The notes under the pieces were generated by a model that worked only from the letters and a program-made list of their open reading frames with translations, was not told where the DNA came from and made no database searches. From NCBI RefSeq assembly GCF_000334455.1, contig NZ_BANX01000026.1, positions 62,001-126,000 on the forward strand: a DNA stretch of 64,000 nucleotides, read 5' to 3'. Positions within the stretch are counted from its first letter, which is position 1. Each line of letters starts with the position of its first letter. Below are positions 16,838 through 25,722 of this stretch, piece after piece. A program made the position numbers and the translations under genes. Source of the DNA: Gordonia soli NBRC 108243 (GTDB lineage Bacteria > Actinomycetota > Actinomycetes > Mycobacteriales > Mycobacteriaceae).

Positions 16838-18222
16838 TCACTGTGACACCACGATTGCGCCGGCGCGAGAGGCGCGACCGGCGGACTGCGAAGGCCTGCG
16901 CGGCACTCGGTCTGGGTGCGCTGCTCGGACTCTCGGTCGGGTGCTCCGGTGCCGGTTCGCTGACCGGCGGCGGCGAGGCGGTGACCATCGCGATGGTCTC
17001 GAACTCCCAGATGACCGACGCCGTGTCGCTGTCGAAGGAGTTCGAACAGGAGAACCCGGGGGTCAACCTCAAGTTCGTGACCTTGTCGGAGAACGAGGCA
17101 CGGGCCAAGATCACCGCGTCGGTCGCCACCGGTGGTGGCGAGTTCGACGTGGTCATGATCAGCAACTACGAGACCAAGATGTGGGCGGAGAACGGCTGGT
17201 TGGTCAATCTCTCGCCGTACATGGCAGCTGACCCCGCCTATGACCCGGATGACTTCATCCCGACACTGAAAGATGCACTCTCGTACAACGGTTCGATGTA
17301 CTCGGCGCCGTTCTACGGCGAGTCGTCGTTCCTGATGTACAACAAGAAGATGTTCGCGGACGCGGGCATCGAGATGCCCGCGGCACCGACCTGGCCCCAG
17401 GTCGCCGACGCCGCCAGACGACTGCACAGCGATCGCGTGGCCGGGATCTGTCTACGCGGCAAGCCCGGCTGGGGAGAGATCCTCGCGCCGCTGGACACCG
17501 TGATCAACGCCTATGGCGGCCGCTGGTTCGACGAGAACTGGAATGCGCAGCTCACGAGCCCGGAGGTCACCGAGGCGGTCAAGTTCTACGTCGACACCGT
17601 CCGGAATTACGGCGAGGCCGGCGCGGCGTCCACCGGGTTCCAGGAGTGCGGCAATCTGCTCTCCCAGGGGCAGGCCGCGATCTGGTACGACGCGACGTCG
17701 GCGGTGTCGGTGCTGGAGAGCCCGGACACGTCGACCATCGCGGGTAACGTCGGGTACGCCCTCGCGCCGAGCAAGGCCAAGGGCGACAACGGATGGCTGT
17801 ACACCTGGTCGCTCGGCATCCCCTCGAGCAGTGCGAAGAAGGACGATGCCTGGAAGTTCATCGAGTGGATGACCAGCAAGGACTACATCGCAGGTGTCGC
17901 AGACAAGCTCGGCCCGAGCCACGTCCCGCCGGGCAGCAGGCTCTCCACGTACGAACTGCCTGCATACCAGAAGATCTCCGGCCCGTTCGCCGAGCCGACA
18001 CTGACCTCGATGAAGGCAGCCGACCAGAGCAAGCCGTCGCTGAAGCCGGTGCCGTACACCGGTATCCAATTCCTGGCCATCCCCGAGTTCCAGGATCTCG
18101 GAACCCGGGTGAGCCAGCAGATCAGTGCCGCGATCGCCGGTCAGATCAGCGTCGAGGACGCACTCGCCCAGGCCCAGACCTATGCCGAGGTCGTGGGTAA
18201 GACATACCAGGACAAGAGGTGA
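16834..18222 (+). CDS. ABC importer substrate-binding lipoprotein (polyol/sugar, SmoE/MtlE-like)
   Basis: A 462-residue extracellular solute-binding protein family 1 member. A twin-arginine-like basic start (RLRRRERRDRR) leads into a hydrophobic stretch and a lipobox LSVGC with Cys37 as the predicted lipidation site. The mature protein begins with VTIAMVSNSQMTDAVSLSKEFEQ and has the usual two-lobe pattern, including WLYTWSLGIPSSS. It would bind a polyol at the cell surface and deliver it to the two permeases that follow. GTG 16834 overlaps the regulator stop; a second GTG at 16843 is possible. Confidence 0.9.
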   Translation: MITVTPRLRRRERRDRRTAKACAALGLGALLGLSVGCSGAGSLTGGGEAVTIAMVSNSQMTDAVSLSKEFEQENPGVNLKFVTLSENEARAKITASVATGGGEFDVVMISNYETKMWAENGWLVNLSPYMAADPAYDPDDFIPTLKDALSYNGSMYSAPFYGESSFLMYNKKMFADAGIEMPAAPTWPQVADAARRLHSDRVAGICLRGKPGWGEILAPLDTVINAYGGRWFDENWNAQLTSPEVTEAVKFYVDTVRNYGEAGAASTGFQECGNLLSQGQAAIWYDATSAVSVLESPDTSTIAGNVGYALAPSKAKGDNGWLYTWSLGIPSSSAKKDDAWKFIEWMTSKDYIAGVADKLGPSHVPPGSRLSTYELPAYQKISGPFAEPTLTSMKAADQSKPSLKPVPYTGIQFLAIPEFQDLGTRVSQQISAAIAGQISVEDALAQAQTYAEVVGKTYQDKR

Positions 18223-18226
18223 CGTG

Positions 18227-19186
18227 ATGGCGACCGCGCTGGCCGACAGGCCGACCCCCGCCGGACCCGACTCGTCGGGCACCCCGACCTCCAAGCGGGA
18301 CCACATCTCTCGCGCCGAGGGGTGGCGTAGACGGGGACCACTGCTCCCGGCCCTGATCTTCATGATAGTGGTCACGCAGATCCCGTTCCTGTTCACGCTC
18401 TACTACTCGACTCAGTCGTGGAACCTCGTCCGCCCGGGCTCCCGAGAATTCAACGGACTCAACAACTACGTCGAAGTCTTCCAGGACGGTCAGTTCTGGA
18501 AGGTCACCCTCAACACCATCGTGCTGATCGTCGGCACCGTGGTCCTGTCGGTGGTTCTCGGACTGATCTTCGCGCTACTGCTCGACCGGAAGTTCATCGG
18601 CCGCAGCATTGTCCGGACATTGCTCATCACGCCGTTCCTGGTGACCCCGGTGGCCGCCGCGTTGCTGTGGAAGACGAGCTTGCTCTCCCCCACCAACGGC
18701 TTGGTCAACTGGGCACTGAGTCCGCTCGGGATCGACGTCGACTGGCTCAGTGAGTTCCCGCTGATGTCGGTGATGGCCGAATTGGTCTGGCAGTGGACTC
18801 CGTTCATGATGCTGCTCATCCTCGCCGGGCTGCAGTCGATGCCGAAGGACATCGCCGAGGCCGCACGCGTCGACGGCGCGACGAGCTTCCGGTTGTTCCG
18901 TGAGCTGACACTGCCGCATCTGCGTCGGTTCATCGAACTGGGCACCGTGCTGGGAGCCATCTACCTGGTCAACACCTTCGACGCGGTGTACATGATGACA
19001 TCCGGTGGCCCGGGTGTGGCGAGCGCGAACCTGCCGTTCTACATCTATCAGCGCGCATTTCTCGGCTTCGACATCGGTCAGGCGGCGGCAATGGGTGTGG
19101 TGACCGTGATCGGCACCATCGTGGTCGCATCGTTGGCCATCCGACTCATCTTCAAGAGTTTCAGCGGAGCCGAGGAGGCAGCCTGA
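18227..19186 (+). CDS. ABC importer permease 1 (polyol/sugar, MtlF-like)
   Basis: A 319-residue binding-protein-dependent permease with six predicted membrane helices. A cytosolic amino terminus of about 45 residues precedes LLPALIFMIVVTQIPFLF, and the EAA loop is EAARVDGATSFRLFRELTLP, which contacts the ATPase. The ATG at 18227 has AGAGG 7 nt upstream; a GTG one codon earlier is also in frame. It overlaps the second permease by one base. Confidence 0.92.
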   Translation: MATALADRPTPAGPDSSGTPTSKRDHISRAEGWRRRGPLLPALIFMIVVTQIPFLFTLYYSTQSWNLVRPGSREFNGLNNYVEVFQDGQFWKVTLNTIVLIVGTVVLSVVLGLIFALLLDRKFIGRSIVRTLLITPFLVTPVAAALLWKTSLLSPTNGLVNWALSPLGIDVDWLSEFPLMSVMAELVWQWTPFMMLLILAGLQSMPKDIAEAARVDGATSFRLFRELTLPHLRRFIELGTVLGAIYLVNTFDAVYMMTSGGPGVASANLPFYIYQRAFLGFDIGQAAAMGVVTVIGTIVVASLAIRLIFKSFSGAEEAA

Positions 19187-20067
19187 TGACCACCACCGCA
19201 CCCCGGCCGGCGACCACCGGGTCGCATACCGCCGCCGAGCTGAACATCAGACGCCGCAGGCGGCCACAGGACGCACTGCTGACCGTGATCACCTGGATCG
19301 TCGGGCTCGGATTCTTCTTCCCCGTGCTCTGGATGGTGCTGACCGCGTTCAAACAGGAGAACCAGGCGGCCACCGATCCGCCGACGTTCTTCTTCACGCC
19401 GACACTCGACCAGTTCAAGGCCGTCTTCGATTCCGGCATCGCCACGCCACTGCTGAACTCGGTCTTCGCGACCGTCGTGTCCACGATCCTGGTGCTGCTG
19501 CTGGGCATTCCGGCCGCGTTCGCGTTGTCGCTGCGCCCGGTTCGCAAGACCAAGGACGCGCTGTTCTTCTTCATCAGCACCAAGATGCTGCCCATCGTCG
19601 CGGCGATCATCCCCTTGTACGTCATCGTGGGTCGCATCGGGATGCTCGACAACATCTGGACGTTGATCATCCTGTACACCGCGATGAACCTCCCGATCGC
19701 CGTCTGGATGATGCGGTCGTTCTTCCTCGAGGTCCCGGGAGAACTGTTGGAAGCGGCCAGCATCGACGGTGCGAGCCTGTGGACCTCGGTCCGTGAGGTG
19801 ATCCTCCCGCTGATCTCACCCGGTATCGCCGCGACGGCACTCATCTGCGTCATCTTCTCGTGGAACGAGTTCTTCTTCGCGGTGAACCTGACGGCGGTCA
19901 ACGCGCAGACGATGCCGGTCGCCCTCACCGGGTTCATGTCCGGCCAGGGACTGTTCTGGGCGCAGCTGTCGGCGGCATCCGTGCTCGCCGCACTCCCGGT
20001 GGTCATCGCCGGCTGGGTCGCCCAGAACAAGCTCGTCCGCGGCCTGTCCTTCGGCGCGATCAAGTAA
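19186..20067 (+). CDS. ABC importer permease 2 (polyol/sugar, MtlG-like)
   Basis: A 293-residue inner-membrane permease of the MalG class with helices beginning at VITWIVGLGFFFPVLWMVL and an EAA loop EAASIDGASLWTSVREVILP. Translation is coupled to permease 1 (TGATG). Together the pair forms the membrane channel of the importer whose ATPase is encoded 35 bp downstream. Confidence 0.92.
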   Translation: MTTTAPRPATTGSHTAAELNIRRRRRPQDALLTVITWIVGLGFFFPVLWMVLTAFKQENQAATDPPTFFFTPTLDQFKAVFDSGIATPLLNSVFATVVSTILVLLLGIPAAFALSLRPVRKTKDALFFFISTKMLPIVAAIIPLYVIVGRIGMLDNIWTLIILYTAMNLPIAVWMMRSFFLEVPGELLEAASIDGASLWTSVREVILPLISPGIAATALICVIFSWNEFFFAVNLTAVNAQTMPVALTGFMSGQGLFWAQLSAASVLAALPVVIAGWVAQNKLVRGLSFGAIK

Positions 20068-20101
20068 CCCGATTCCCTTCTCACCAGGAGAGAGATTTCC
20101 C

Positions 20102-21208
20102 ATGGCTTCCATCACCTACGACAACGCATGCTGTGTCTACCCCGGCGCCGAGAAGCTCGCCGTCGACTCGCTCAACCTCGACATCGACGACGGCGAGTTC
20201 GTCGTCCTGGTCGGTCCGTCGGGATCGGGCAAGTCGACCGCGCTGCGCATGTTGGCCGGTCTCGAGGAGATCGACTCCGGTCAGATCCGCATCGGCGGGT
20301 CGAACATGGTCGGGGTCGCGCCGAAGGATCGGGACATCGCCATGGTGTTCCAGAACTACGCGCTGTACCCGAACAAGACGGTCGGCGAGAACATGGGATT
20401 CGCGCTCAAGATGCGCGGCATCCCGGTGGCCGAGCGCAAGGAGAAGGTCGCCGAGGCGGCCAAGCTCCTCGACCTCACCGACTTCCTGGACCGTAAGCCC
20501 GCCAAGCTGTCCGGTGGCCAACGCCAGCGCGTCGCGATGGGCCGGGCCATCGTCCGTGAGCCGCAGGTCTTCTGTATGGACGAGCCACTGTCGAACCTCG
20601 ACGCCAAGCTGCGTGTCCAGACGCGCTCGCAGATCGCGGCACTCCAACGTCGACTCGGCACCACCACCGTCTACGTCACCCACGACCAGGTGGAGGCGAT
20701 GACCATGGGCGACCGCGTCGCGGTGCTCCGCCACGGGGTGCTCCAACAGTTCTCCACCCCCACCGACCTCTACGACCGACCGAAGAACGCATTCGTCGCC
20801 GGGTTCATCGGCTCACCCGCGATGAACCTGTTCACCGCGCCGGTACGCGACGGTGTCATCCGCATCGCCGGAGCCGCCGTGGACCTCGATGCCGAATCCG
20901 ACGCGCTGCTCCGGAGATCCGGGCTGTCGTCGGTGATCGTCGGCATCCGTCCCGAGCACCTCTCGCTCGCCGACAGCGGTGACGGGATCAATGCCGACGT
21001 GGCGCTACTCGAGGAACTCGGCAGCGAGACATACGTGTATGCGCGGATCGACGACCCTGACATCACGCCCCTCGACAGCGACTCGAAGATCATCGTCGCC
21101 CGCTCACCGCAGCGGGCCCCGGCGAAGCTCGGCGAGGGCGTCCGGATCCGCCAGACGTCCACGGCCGTCCACCTGTTCGACCCGTCGACCGGTGAGCGCC
21201 TCGGCTGA
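20102..21208 (+). CDS. ABC importer ATPase, UgpC/MsmK/MalK type
   Basis: A 368-residue ATPase with Walker A GPSGSGKST, Q-loop VFQNYALYPNKTVGENM, signature LSGGQRQRVAMGRA, Walker B VFCMDEPLSNLD and switch H in THDQVEAMTMGD, followed by a carboxy-terminal TOBE regulatory domain (about 240-368). It energises the polyol importer. A clear AGGAGAGAG ribosome binding site precedes the ATG. It is the last gene of the operon; no obvious terminator hairpin was seen in the 89-bp gap after it. Confidence 0.93.
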   Translation: MASITYDNACCVYPGAEKLAVDSLNLDIDDGEFVVLVGPSGSGKSTALRMLAGLEEIDSGQIRIGGSNMVGVAPKDRDIAMVFQNYALYPNKTVGENMGFALKMRGIPVAERKEKVAEAAKLLDLTDFLDRKPAKLSGGQRQRVAMGRAIVREPQVFCMDEPLSNLDAKLRVQTRSQIAALQRRLGTTTVYVTHDQVEAMTMGDRVAVLRHGVLQQFSTPTDLYDRPKNAFVAGFIGSPAMNLFTAPVRDGVIRIAGAAVDLDAESDALLRRSGLSSVIVGIRPEHLSLADSGDGINADVALLEELGSETYVYARIDDPDITPLDSDSKIIVARSPQRAPAKLGEGVRIRQTSTAVHLFDPSTGERLG

Positions 21209-21297
21209 GTCGGCAGGCGGGTCGTCGCGCAGATCGCGCTGTCACCTGCTGATACTCTTGCCGCTCCACCCGAACGAGTGTCAGCGCAGGAGCACAG

Positions 21298-23073
21298 GTG
21301 TCCACGAGCGAGTCGACCGATATCGGGACACCGGCAGATGAGGTGAACGCGGAGACCTCGTCCGAGGTCGAGATCCCCGCGGCCTCGGAGCCCGGCATCG
21401 CCGACGTCGGCGGTGCGGGTCGGCCGACGTGGTCCGATCGTTTCACCCGGCATCGTCACCGGTACGCCTACAGCGGCATGGTGATCGCGCTGCTGCTCCT
21501 GTGGTTCTCGGTGACGCCGTCGCTGCTGCCGCGTGGCCCGTTGTTCCAGGGCATCGTGAGCGGGGCGTCGGCCGCGATGGGATACGGGATCGGTGTGTTC
21601 GGCGCCTGGCTGGCCGGATACATGATGTCGCGCACCGATCCGTGGCCGAGTCCCGGACGTCGGTGGTGGACATGTCTCGGTGGTGTCGCCGTCATCGGCA
21701 CCGCTGCGATGCTGTATTGGTTCTCCCGCTGGCAGAACGAGATCCGTGACCTGATGGGCGTGGAACACCTGTCGTGGACAGCCTATCCGGTGACCGCTGC
21801 GGTCGCTCTCGTGGTGTTCGGGGTGCTCATGTCACTCGGCCAGGCGTGGGGTCGATCGGTGTCATGGTTGGTCGGCAAGCTCAACCGGATCGCACCGCCG
21901 CGGATCTCCGCGACGATCGCGGCGACCCTGGTGATGGCCTTGACCGTGTTCATCCTCAACGGTGTGGTCGCGCGTTACTCGATGCAATGGCTCAACTCGT
22001 CGTTCGCGGCCGCCAACGACGAAACCGTCGCCGACTCGGCGCCGCCGACGTCGTCATTGCGATCCGGCGGTCCGGACTCCCTCGTCACCTGGGACTCGCT
22101 CGGCCGTGAGGGGCGCCTGTTCGTCTCGAGTGGACCCAGTACCGAGCAATTGACCGCCTTCAACGGAAGACAGGCGCTCGCACCGATCCGGGTGTTCGCC
22201 GGACTGAAGTCCGCCCCGACGATCCGTCGTACGGCCGAACTCGCCGCGCGCGAACTGGAACGGGCCGGTGGCCTCCGACGATCAACCATCGCGATCGGCT
22301 CCACCACCGGCTCGGGATGGCTCAACAAAGCCACGGTCGACTCCCTCGAATACATGACCGACGGCGACGTCGCGACGGTGAGCATGCAGTACTCCTACCT
22401 GCCGAGTTGGCTCTCCTTCCTGGTCGATCGCGAACGCGCGCGCCAAGCCGGGCGCGCCCTGTTCGAGGCCGTCTGGGAGCGCGTGAGCGCGATCGGCGAA
22501 GCCGAGCGGCCTCGGATCGTGGTGTTCGGTGAGAGCCTGGGCTCTTTCGCCGGGGAGTCGGCATTCGGGACCATCCCGTCGATCGCGGCACGCACCGACG
22601 GCGCCTTCTTCGTCGGACCGACGTTCAGCAACGGCCTGTGGCAGGACGCCACCCGAGACCGCGATCCGGGTTCGCCGCAACGACTCCCGGTGTACGAGAA
22701 CGGCAGACAGGCCCGGTTCGTCGCCGACACCGCCGATCTCGGCAGACCCCGGACCGCGTGGGGTGACTCGCGCATCGTGTATCTGCAGCACGCCTCCGAT
22801 CCCATCACCTGGTGGTCGCCCGACCTGGCACTCACCAAACCCGACTGGCTTCGTGAAGAGCGCGGAGCGGATGTGGTGGGATCGACCCGGTGGATCCCCC
22901 TGGTCACCTTCCTCCAGGTGTCGGCCGACATGGCCGTCTCGGTCGGCGTCCCGGACGGACACGGCCACAACTACCGGGCCGCGATCCCCTACATCTGGGC
23001 CGAGATCCTCCGGCCGCCGGGGTGGGACGACGCGAAGACGCAAGCGCTCGTTCCGCTCCTGAGTCGGGACTGA
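21298..23073 (+). CDS. Membrane-anchored alpha/beta-hydrolase family protein
   Basis: A 591-residue protein with an acidic, disordered amino terminus (1-50), then about four to five membrane helices (about 58-230) and a soluble carboxy-terminal alpha/beta-hydrolase domain with GESLG (nucleophile Ser413), WADTADLG-type loops and a late DGHGHNY that may supply the catalytic His. This two-part arrangement is a conserved actinobacterial family of unknown substrate. The domain probably faces the periplasm, near the mycolate envelope. GTG 21298 is chosen because AGGAG lies 7 nt before it. Confidence 0.82.
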   Translation: MSTSESTDIGTPADEVNAETSSEVEIPAASEPGIADVGGAGRPTWSDRFTRHRHRYAYSGMVIALLLLWFSVTPSLLPRGPLFQGIVSGASAAMGYGIGVFGAWLAGYMMSRTDPWPSPGRRWWTCLGGVAVIGTAAMLYWFSRWQNEIRDLMGVEHLSWTAYPVTAAVALVVFGVLMSLGQAWGRSVSWLVGKLNRIAPPRISATIAATLVMALTVFILNGVVARYSMQWLNSSFAAANDETVADSAPPTSSLRSGGPDSLVTWDSLGREGRLFVSSGPSTEQLTAFNGRQALAPIRVFAGLKSAPTIRRTAELAARELERAGGLRRSTIAIGSTTGSGWLNKATVDSLEYMTDGDVATVSMQYSYLPSWLSFLVDRERARQAGRALFEAVWERVSAIGEAERPRIVVFGESLGSFAGESAFGTIPSIAARTDGAFFVGPTFSNGLWQDATRDRDPGSPQRLPVYENGRQARFVADTADLGRPRTAWGDSRIVYLQHASDPITWWSPDLALTKPDWLREERGADVVGSTRWIPLVTFLQVSADMAVSVGVPDGHGHNYRAAIPYIWAEILRPPGWDDAKTQALVPLLSRD

Positions 23074-23080
23074 CCGGACG

Positions 23081-23086
23081 TATCCT
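23081..23086 (+). promoter_or_regulatory. -10 box of a leaderless promoter for the DUF1275 gene
   Basis: TATCCT is followed by 6 nt and ATG 23093. It lies immediately after the stop codon of the upstream gene, so the DUF1275 gene probably has its own transcript. Confidence 0.45.
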
Positions 23087-23092
23087 TCGGGC

Positions 23093-23785
23093 ATGGGTGC
23101 CGGTTCGCGAGCGACGACCACGACGCTGCGATTCGCGCTGATCGTCACCGGCGCCGCCGGTTTCCTCGACGCGTACACCTACCTCGCCCGCGGCGGGGTG
23201 TTCGCCAATGCCCAGACGGCCAACGTCGTATTGGGCGCCCTCGACCTTGCCAACGGTCGCGCAGGCAGCGCCCTCGCCCATCTCTGGCCGATCCTCGCCT
23301 TCGTCGCCGGCGTCGCTTCGGCGGCCGCGATCAAGGCCGGCCGGATGGACAACGCACTCTCCCACCCGATCCGGTGGACCATGCTCGCGCAGGCAGTGCT
23401 ACTGGTCGTGGTCGGGTTCCTGCCTGCATCGTGGCCTCCGGGGATCGCCACCGTGCCGATCGCGTTCGTCGCAGCGATGCAGTTCGAACTGTTCCGGACC
23501 ATCGGCGAGCTACCGTACATGGCCATCGCGACAACCGGGAATCTCGCCCGCCTCGTCGAATCCGGCTATACCGCGACCATCGAGCGCGACACCGCGTCGC
23601 GGCGCAATTTTCGCATCTACATCGGAGTCGTCGGCGCCTTCATCGTCGGAGCGGTCGTCGGCGCCTTCGCAACCGAGACCTGGGGGATCCACGCGGTCTG
23701 GGTGCCGGCCGCAGTCCTCGTCGGCACCCTGGTGCTGTTCGTCGTCGACGAACGGCGTAGTCGGGACGAGACCGCACGCGACTGA
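23093..23785 (+). CDS. DUF1275 (YoaK-like) membrane protein
   Basis: A 230-residue protein with six hydrophobic segments. The family hallmarks are GAAGFLDAYTYLARGGVFANAQTANVV near the start and AMQFELFR...ATTGNLARLVESGY in the middle. Function is unknown; members are widespread inner-membrane proteins. The ATG at 23093 is directly preceded by a TATCCT -10 box at leaderless spacing and no ribosome binding site. Confidence 0.88.
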   Translation: MGAGSRATTTTLRFALIVTGAAGFLDAYTYLARGGVFANAQTANVVLGALDLANGRAGSALAHLWPILAFVAGVASAAAIKAGRMDNALSHPIRWTMLAQAVLLVVVGFLPASWPPGIATVPIAFVAAMQFELFRTIGELPYMAIATTGNLARLVESGYTATIERDTASRRNFRIYIGVVGAFIVGAVVGAFATETWGIHAVWVPAAVLVGTLVLFVVDERRSRDETARD

Positions 23786-23873
23786 GGCGCGCCTCGGTGA
23801 ATTCCGACGAAACCACAGGTCAAGCCGTGTCATCTGATGGTACGGTCGCCCGGGGAAGCCACGGATCGCCACC

Positions 23874-25069
23874 GTGAACCTGGTCGCCGTAGTCGTCACC
23901 GCCGTCCTCCTCACGTCGTGTTCCGGTGCAGATTCGGCATCGACGGCCACCTCGGCCGCGGCATCCGCGTCCACCAGTGCGGCCAACGTGATCACGCCGG
24001 TGACGGGAGCGGTGATGGACCCGCCCATCCCGGTGCCCGCGACCGACGGCAAGACCCACCTCGTCTACGAGGTCGCATTGACCAACCCGAGCCCCCAACG
24101 GATGACCATCCGCGCCGTCGAGGTGAAGGGTGACGGGAAGTCGCTACTGACGCTCGACCAGGCCACGTTGAGCAACTGGCTCAGGGTTTTCGGGACATCG
24201 GCACCGACCGACATCTTCAGTCCCGGGCAGGCTGGGCGGCTGTGGCTCGACGTGGCGGTCGACGCCGACGCGGTGCCCCGCACGCTGAGTCACGTGGTGA
24301 CCGTGGCGCCCGAGAAGCCCGAACCGCCACTGTTGCCGGCGCAGATCGCCGAACCCATCGCCGAGGTCACCGTGTCGGACCAGAAGCCGGTCGAGATCGC
24401 GCCACCGCTCCGCGGCGCCGGCTGGTTCGACGCGAACGGATGCTGCGAGATCACTCCGCACCGCGGCGCGGCGAACCCGATCGACGGATCGTTCTGGCTG
24501 GCGGAGAGATTCGCCATCGACTTCGTGCAACTCGATCCGGCGGGCAGGCTCTACGTCGGCGACCCCACCAAGGTCGAGTCGTACCCGTACTTCGACGACG
24601 ACATCCACGCGGTCGCACCCGGTCGCATCGTCGGACTGCGCGACGACCTCCCCGAACAGACCGCGGGAACCGCCCCCACCGGCCTCCCTCTCGACCAGTA
24701 CGCGGGCAACCACATCGTGCAACAGATCGGCGACGGCCGATACGTGCTGTATGCACATCTGACGACCGGGAGTCTGGGTGGTGTGAAGGTCGGCGACGAC
24801 CTCACCGAGGGACAGACGATCGCCAAGCTCGGCAACACCGACGCCCCGCACCTGCACTTCCACGTCATGTCGCACCGGACCCGTTGCGGTCCAAAGGACT
24901 CCCCTACGTGTTCACGTCGTTCGACCTGACCGAAGAGGTCGCCTCCGAGGACCTCATCGACCGGCTGATATCGACCGGCGGTCCGGTCGCGACGGTGGCC
25001 GAACACACCGGTCGGAAGACCGGCGAGATGCCGCTGTTCCTCGATGTGGTCGACTTCGGCAACCGGTGA
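23874..25069 (+). pseudogene. M23-family peptidase lipoprotein, interrupted by a frameshift near 24872
   Basis: The gene starts at GTG 23874 with a short hydrophobic leader and a lipobox LLTSC. The peptidase domain follows, with GCCEITPHRGA, the DFVQLD segment and zinc ligands in HLHFHV (His326, His328, His330). After HVMSH the frame yields a short junk tail and stops at 24929. The +1 frame continues without a break as DPLRSKGLPYVFTSFDL... to a stop at 25069, exactly the expected carboxy terminus. Adding one G at about 24872 restores MSAPDPLRS. The gene is therefore either a sequencing error in GG or a real one-base deletion. Intact members cleave peptidoglycan cross-bridges or act as inert LytM-like factors. 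Confidence 0.8.
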
Positions 25070-25075
25070 CCCGGG

Positions 25076-25546
25076 TCAGCTGAACTCATCGGTGGCGTCG
25101 TACAGCCAATCGGTGTCTGCGGACGCGAGTTGCGTCATCCACTCGGCGGGTGCCGCGGACACCAGGGTGGTGGCGTCCCAGTAGTCCTTCCACAGCGTGA
25201 TCCGACCGTCGGCGACACGGTGCACGGTCACGAACGGCAGGACGACCGACTCCCCCGACGACCACTCCCAGGTCTCGGCATGCTCGTAGAGGACGTCGGC
25301 GCCGTCGGCCACCAACACCCCGTCGTGATTGGTGTACGCCGCCAACGGTTCCAGCCCCACCTTCAGTCTCGCGACGATGTCGGCCGGCCCACGCGCCGAC
25401 AACGCCGGCCCGTACGGCACGTCGAAGTAGATGCAATCGTCGGAGAGGTGGTCTGCGACCCGCGACCAGTTCCGCGCGGCGAGCTCCCGCCACATACCCA
25501 GGACGATCTCGCGGGGATCGGTCTCGGGATCGACATCGACGGGCAC
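25076..25546 (-). CDS. SnoaL-like/NTF2-fold protein
   Basis: A 156-residue protein of the NTF2-like superfamily: an amino-terminal helix pair VLGMWRELAARNWSRVADHLSDDCIYFD followed by strands VVLPFVTVHRVADGRITLWKDYWD. Members include limonene-epoxide hydrolases and polyketide cyclases, as well as many non-enzymatic binders; the active-site Asp-Arg-Asp of epoxide hydrolases is not clearly present. GTG 25546 has GGAGG 5 nt upstream. It converges on the M23 gene with a 6-bp gap. Confidence 0.78.
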   Translation of the reverse strand: MPVDVDPETDPREIVLGMWRELAARNWSRVADHLSDDCIYFDVPYGPALSARGPADIVARLKVGLEPLAAYTNHDGVLVADGADVLYEHAETWEWSSGESVVLPFVTVHRVADGRITLWKDYWDATTLVSAAPAEWMTQLASADTDWLYDATDEFS

Positions 25547-25567
25547 GCGGGCCTCCGGGTCTCGTTC

Positions 25568-25678
25568 TCAGCCGCCCGACTCGGGTCGACACCTGCGCTG
25601 ATCCAACGGGGTCGGCGGCCACGGTGTCAACAGGTCGGCGTAGGCGACCTCGTGTCCGGATGCGACCGCGGTGAGCAA
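25568..25678 (-). other. Possible small or remnant coding frame in a 175-bp gap
   Basis: The minus strand between two divergent genes is open from about 25725 to a stop at 25568. It reads like ordinary protein (segments PFLLTAVASGHEVAYADL and TPWPPTPLD) with GC-rich third positions. The only start in frame is TTG 25678, without a ribosome binding site. It may be the tail of a decayed gene. It matches nothing I recognise. Confidence 0.25.
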
Positions 25679-25722
25679 GAACGGTCGGGTCGAGAACGCC
25701 CCCGGACGGAGATACTGAACTC

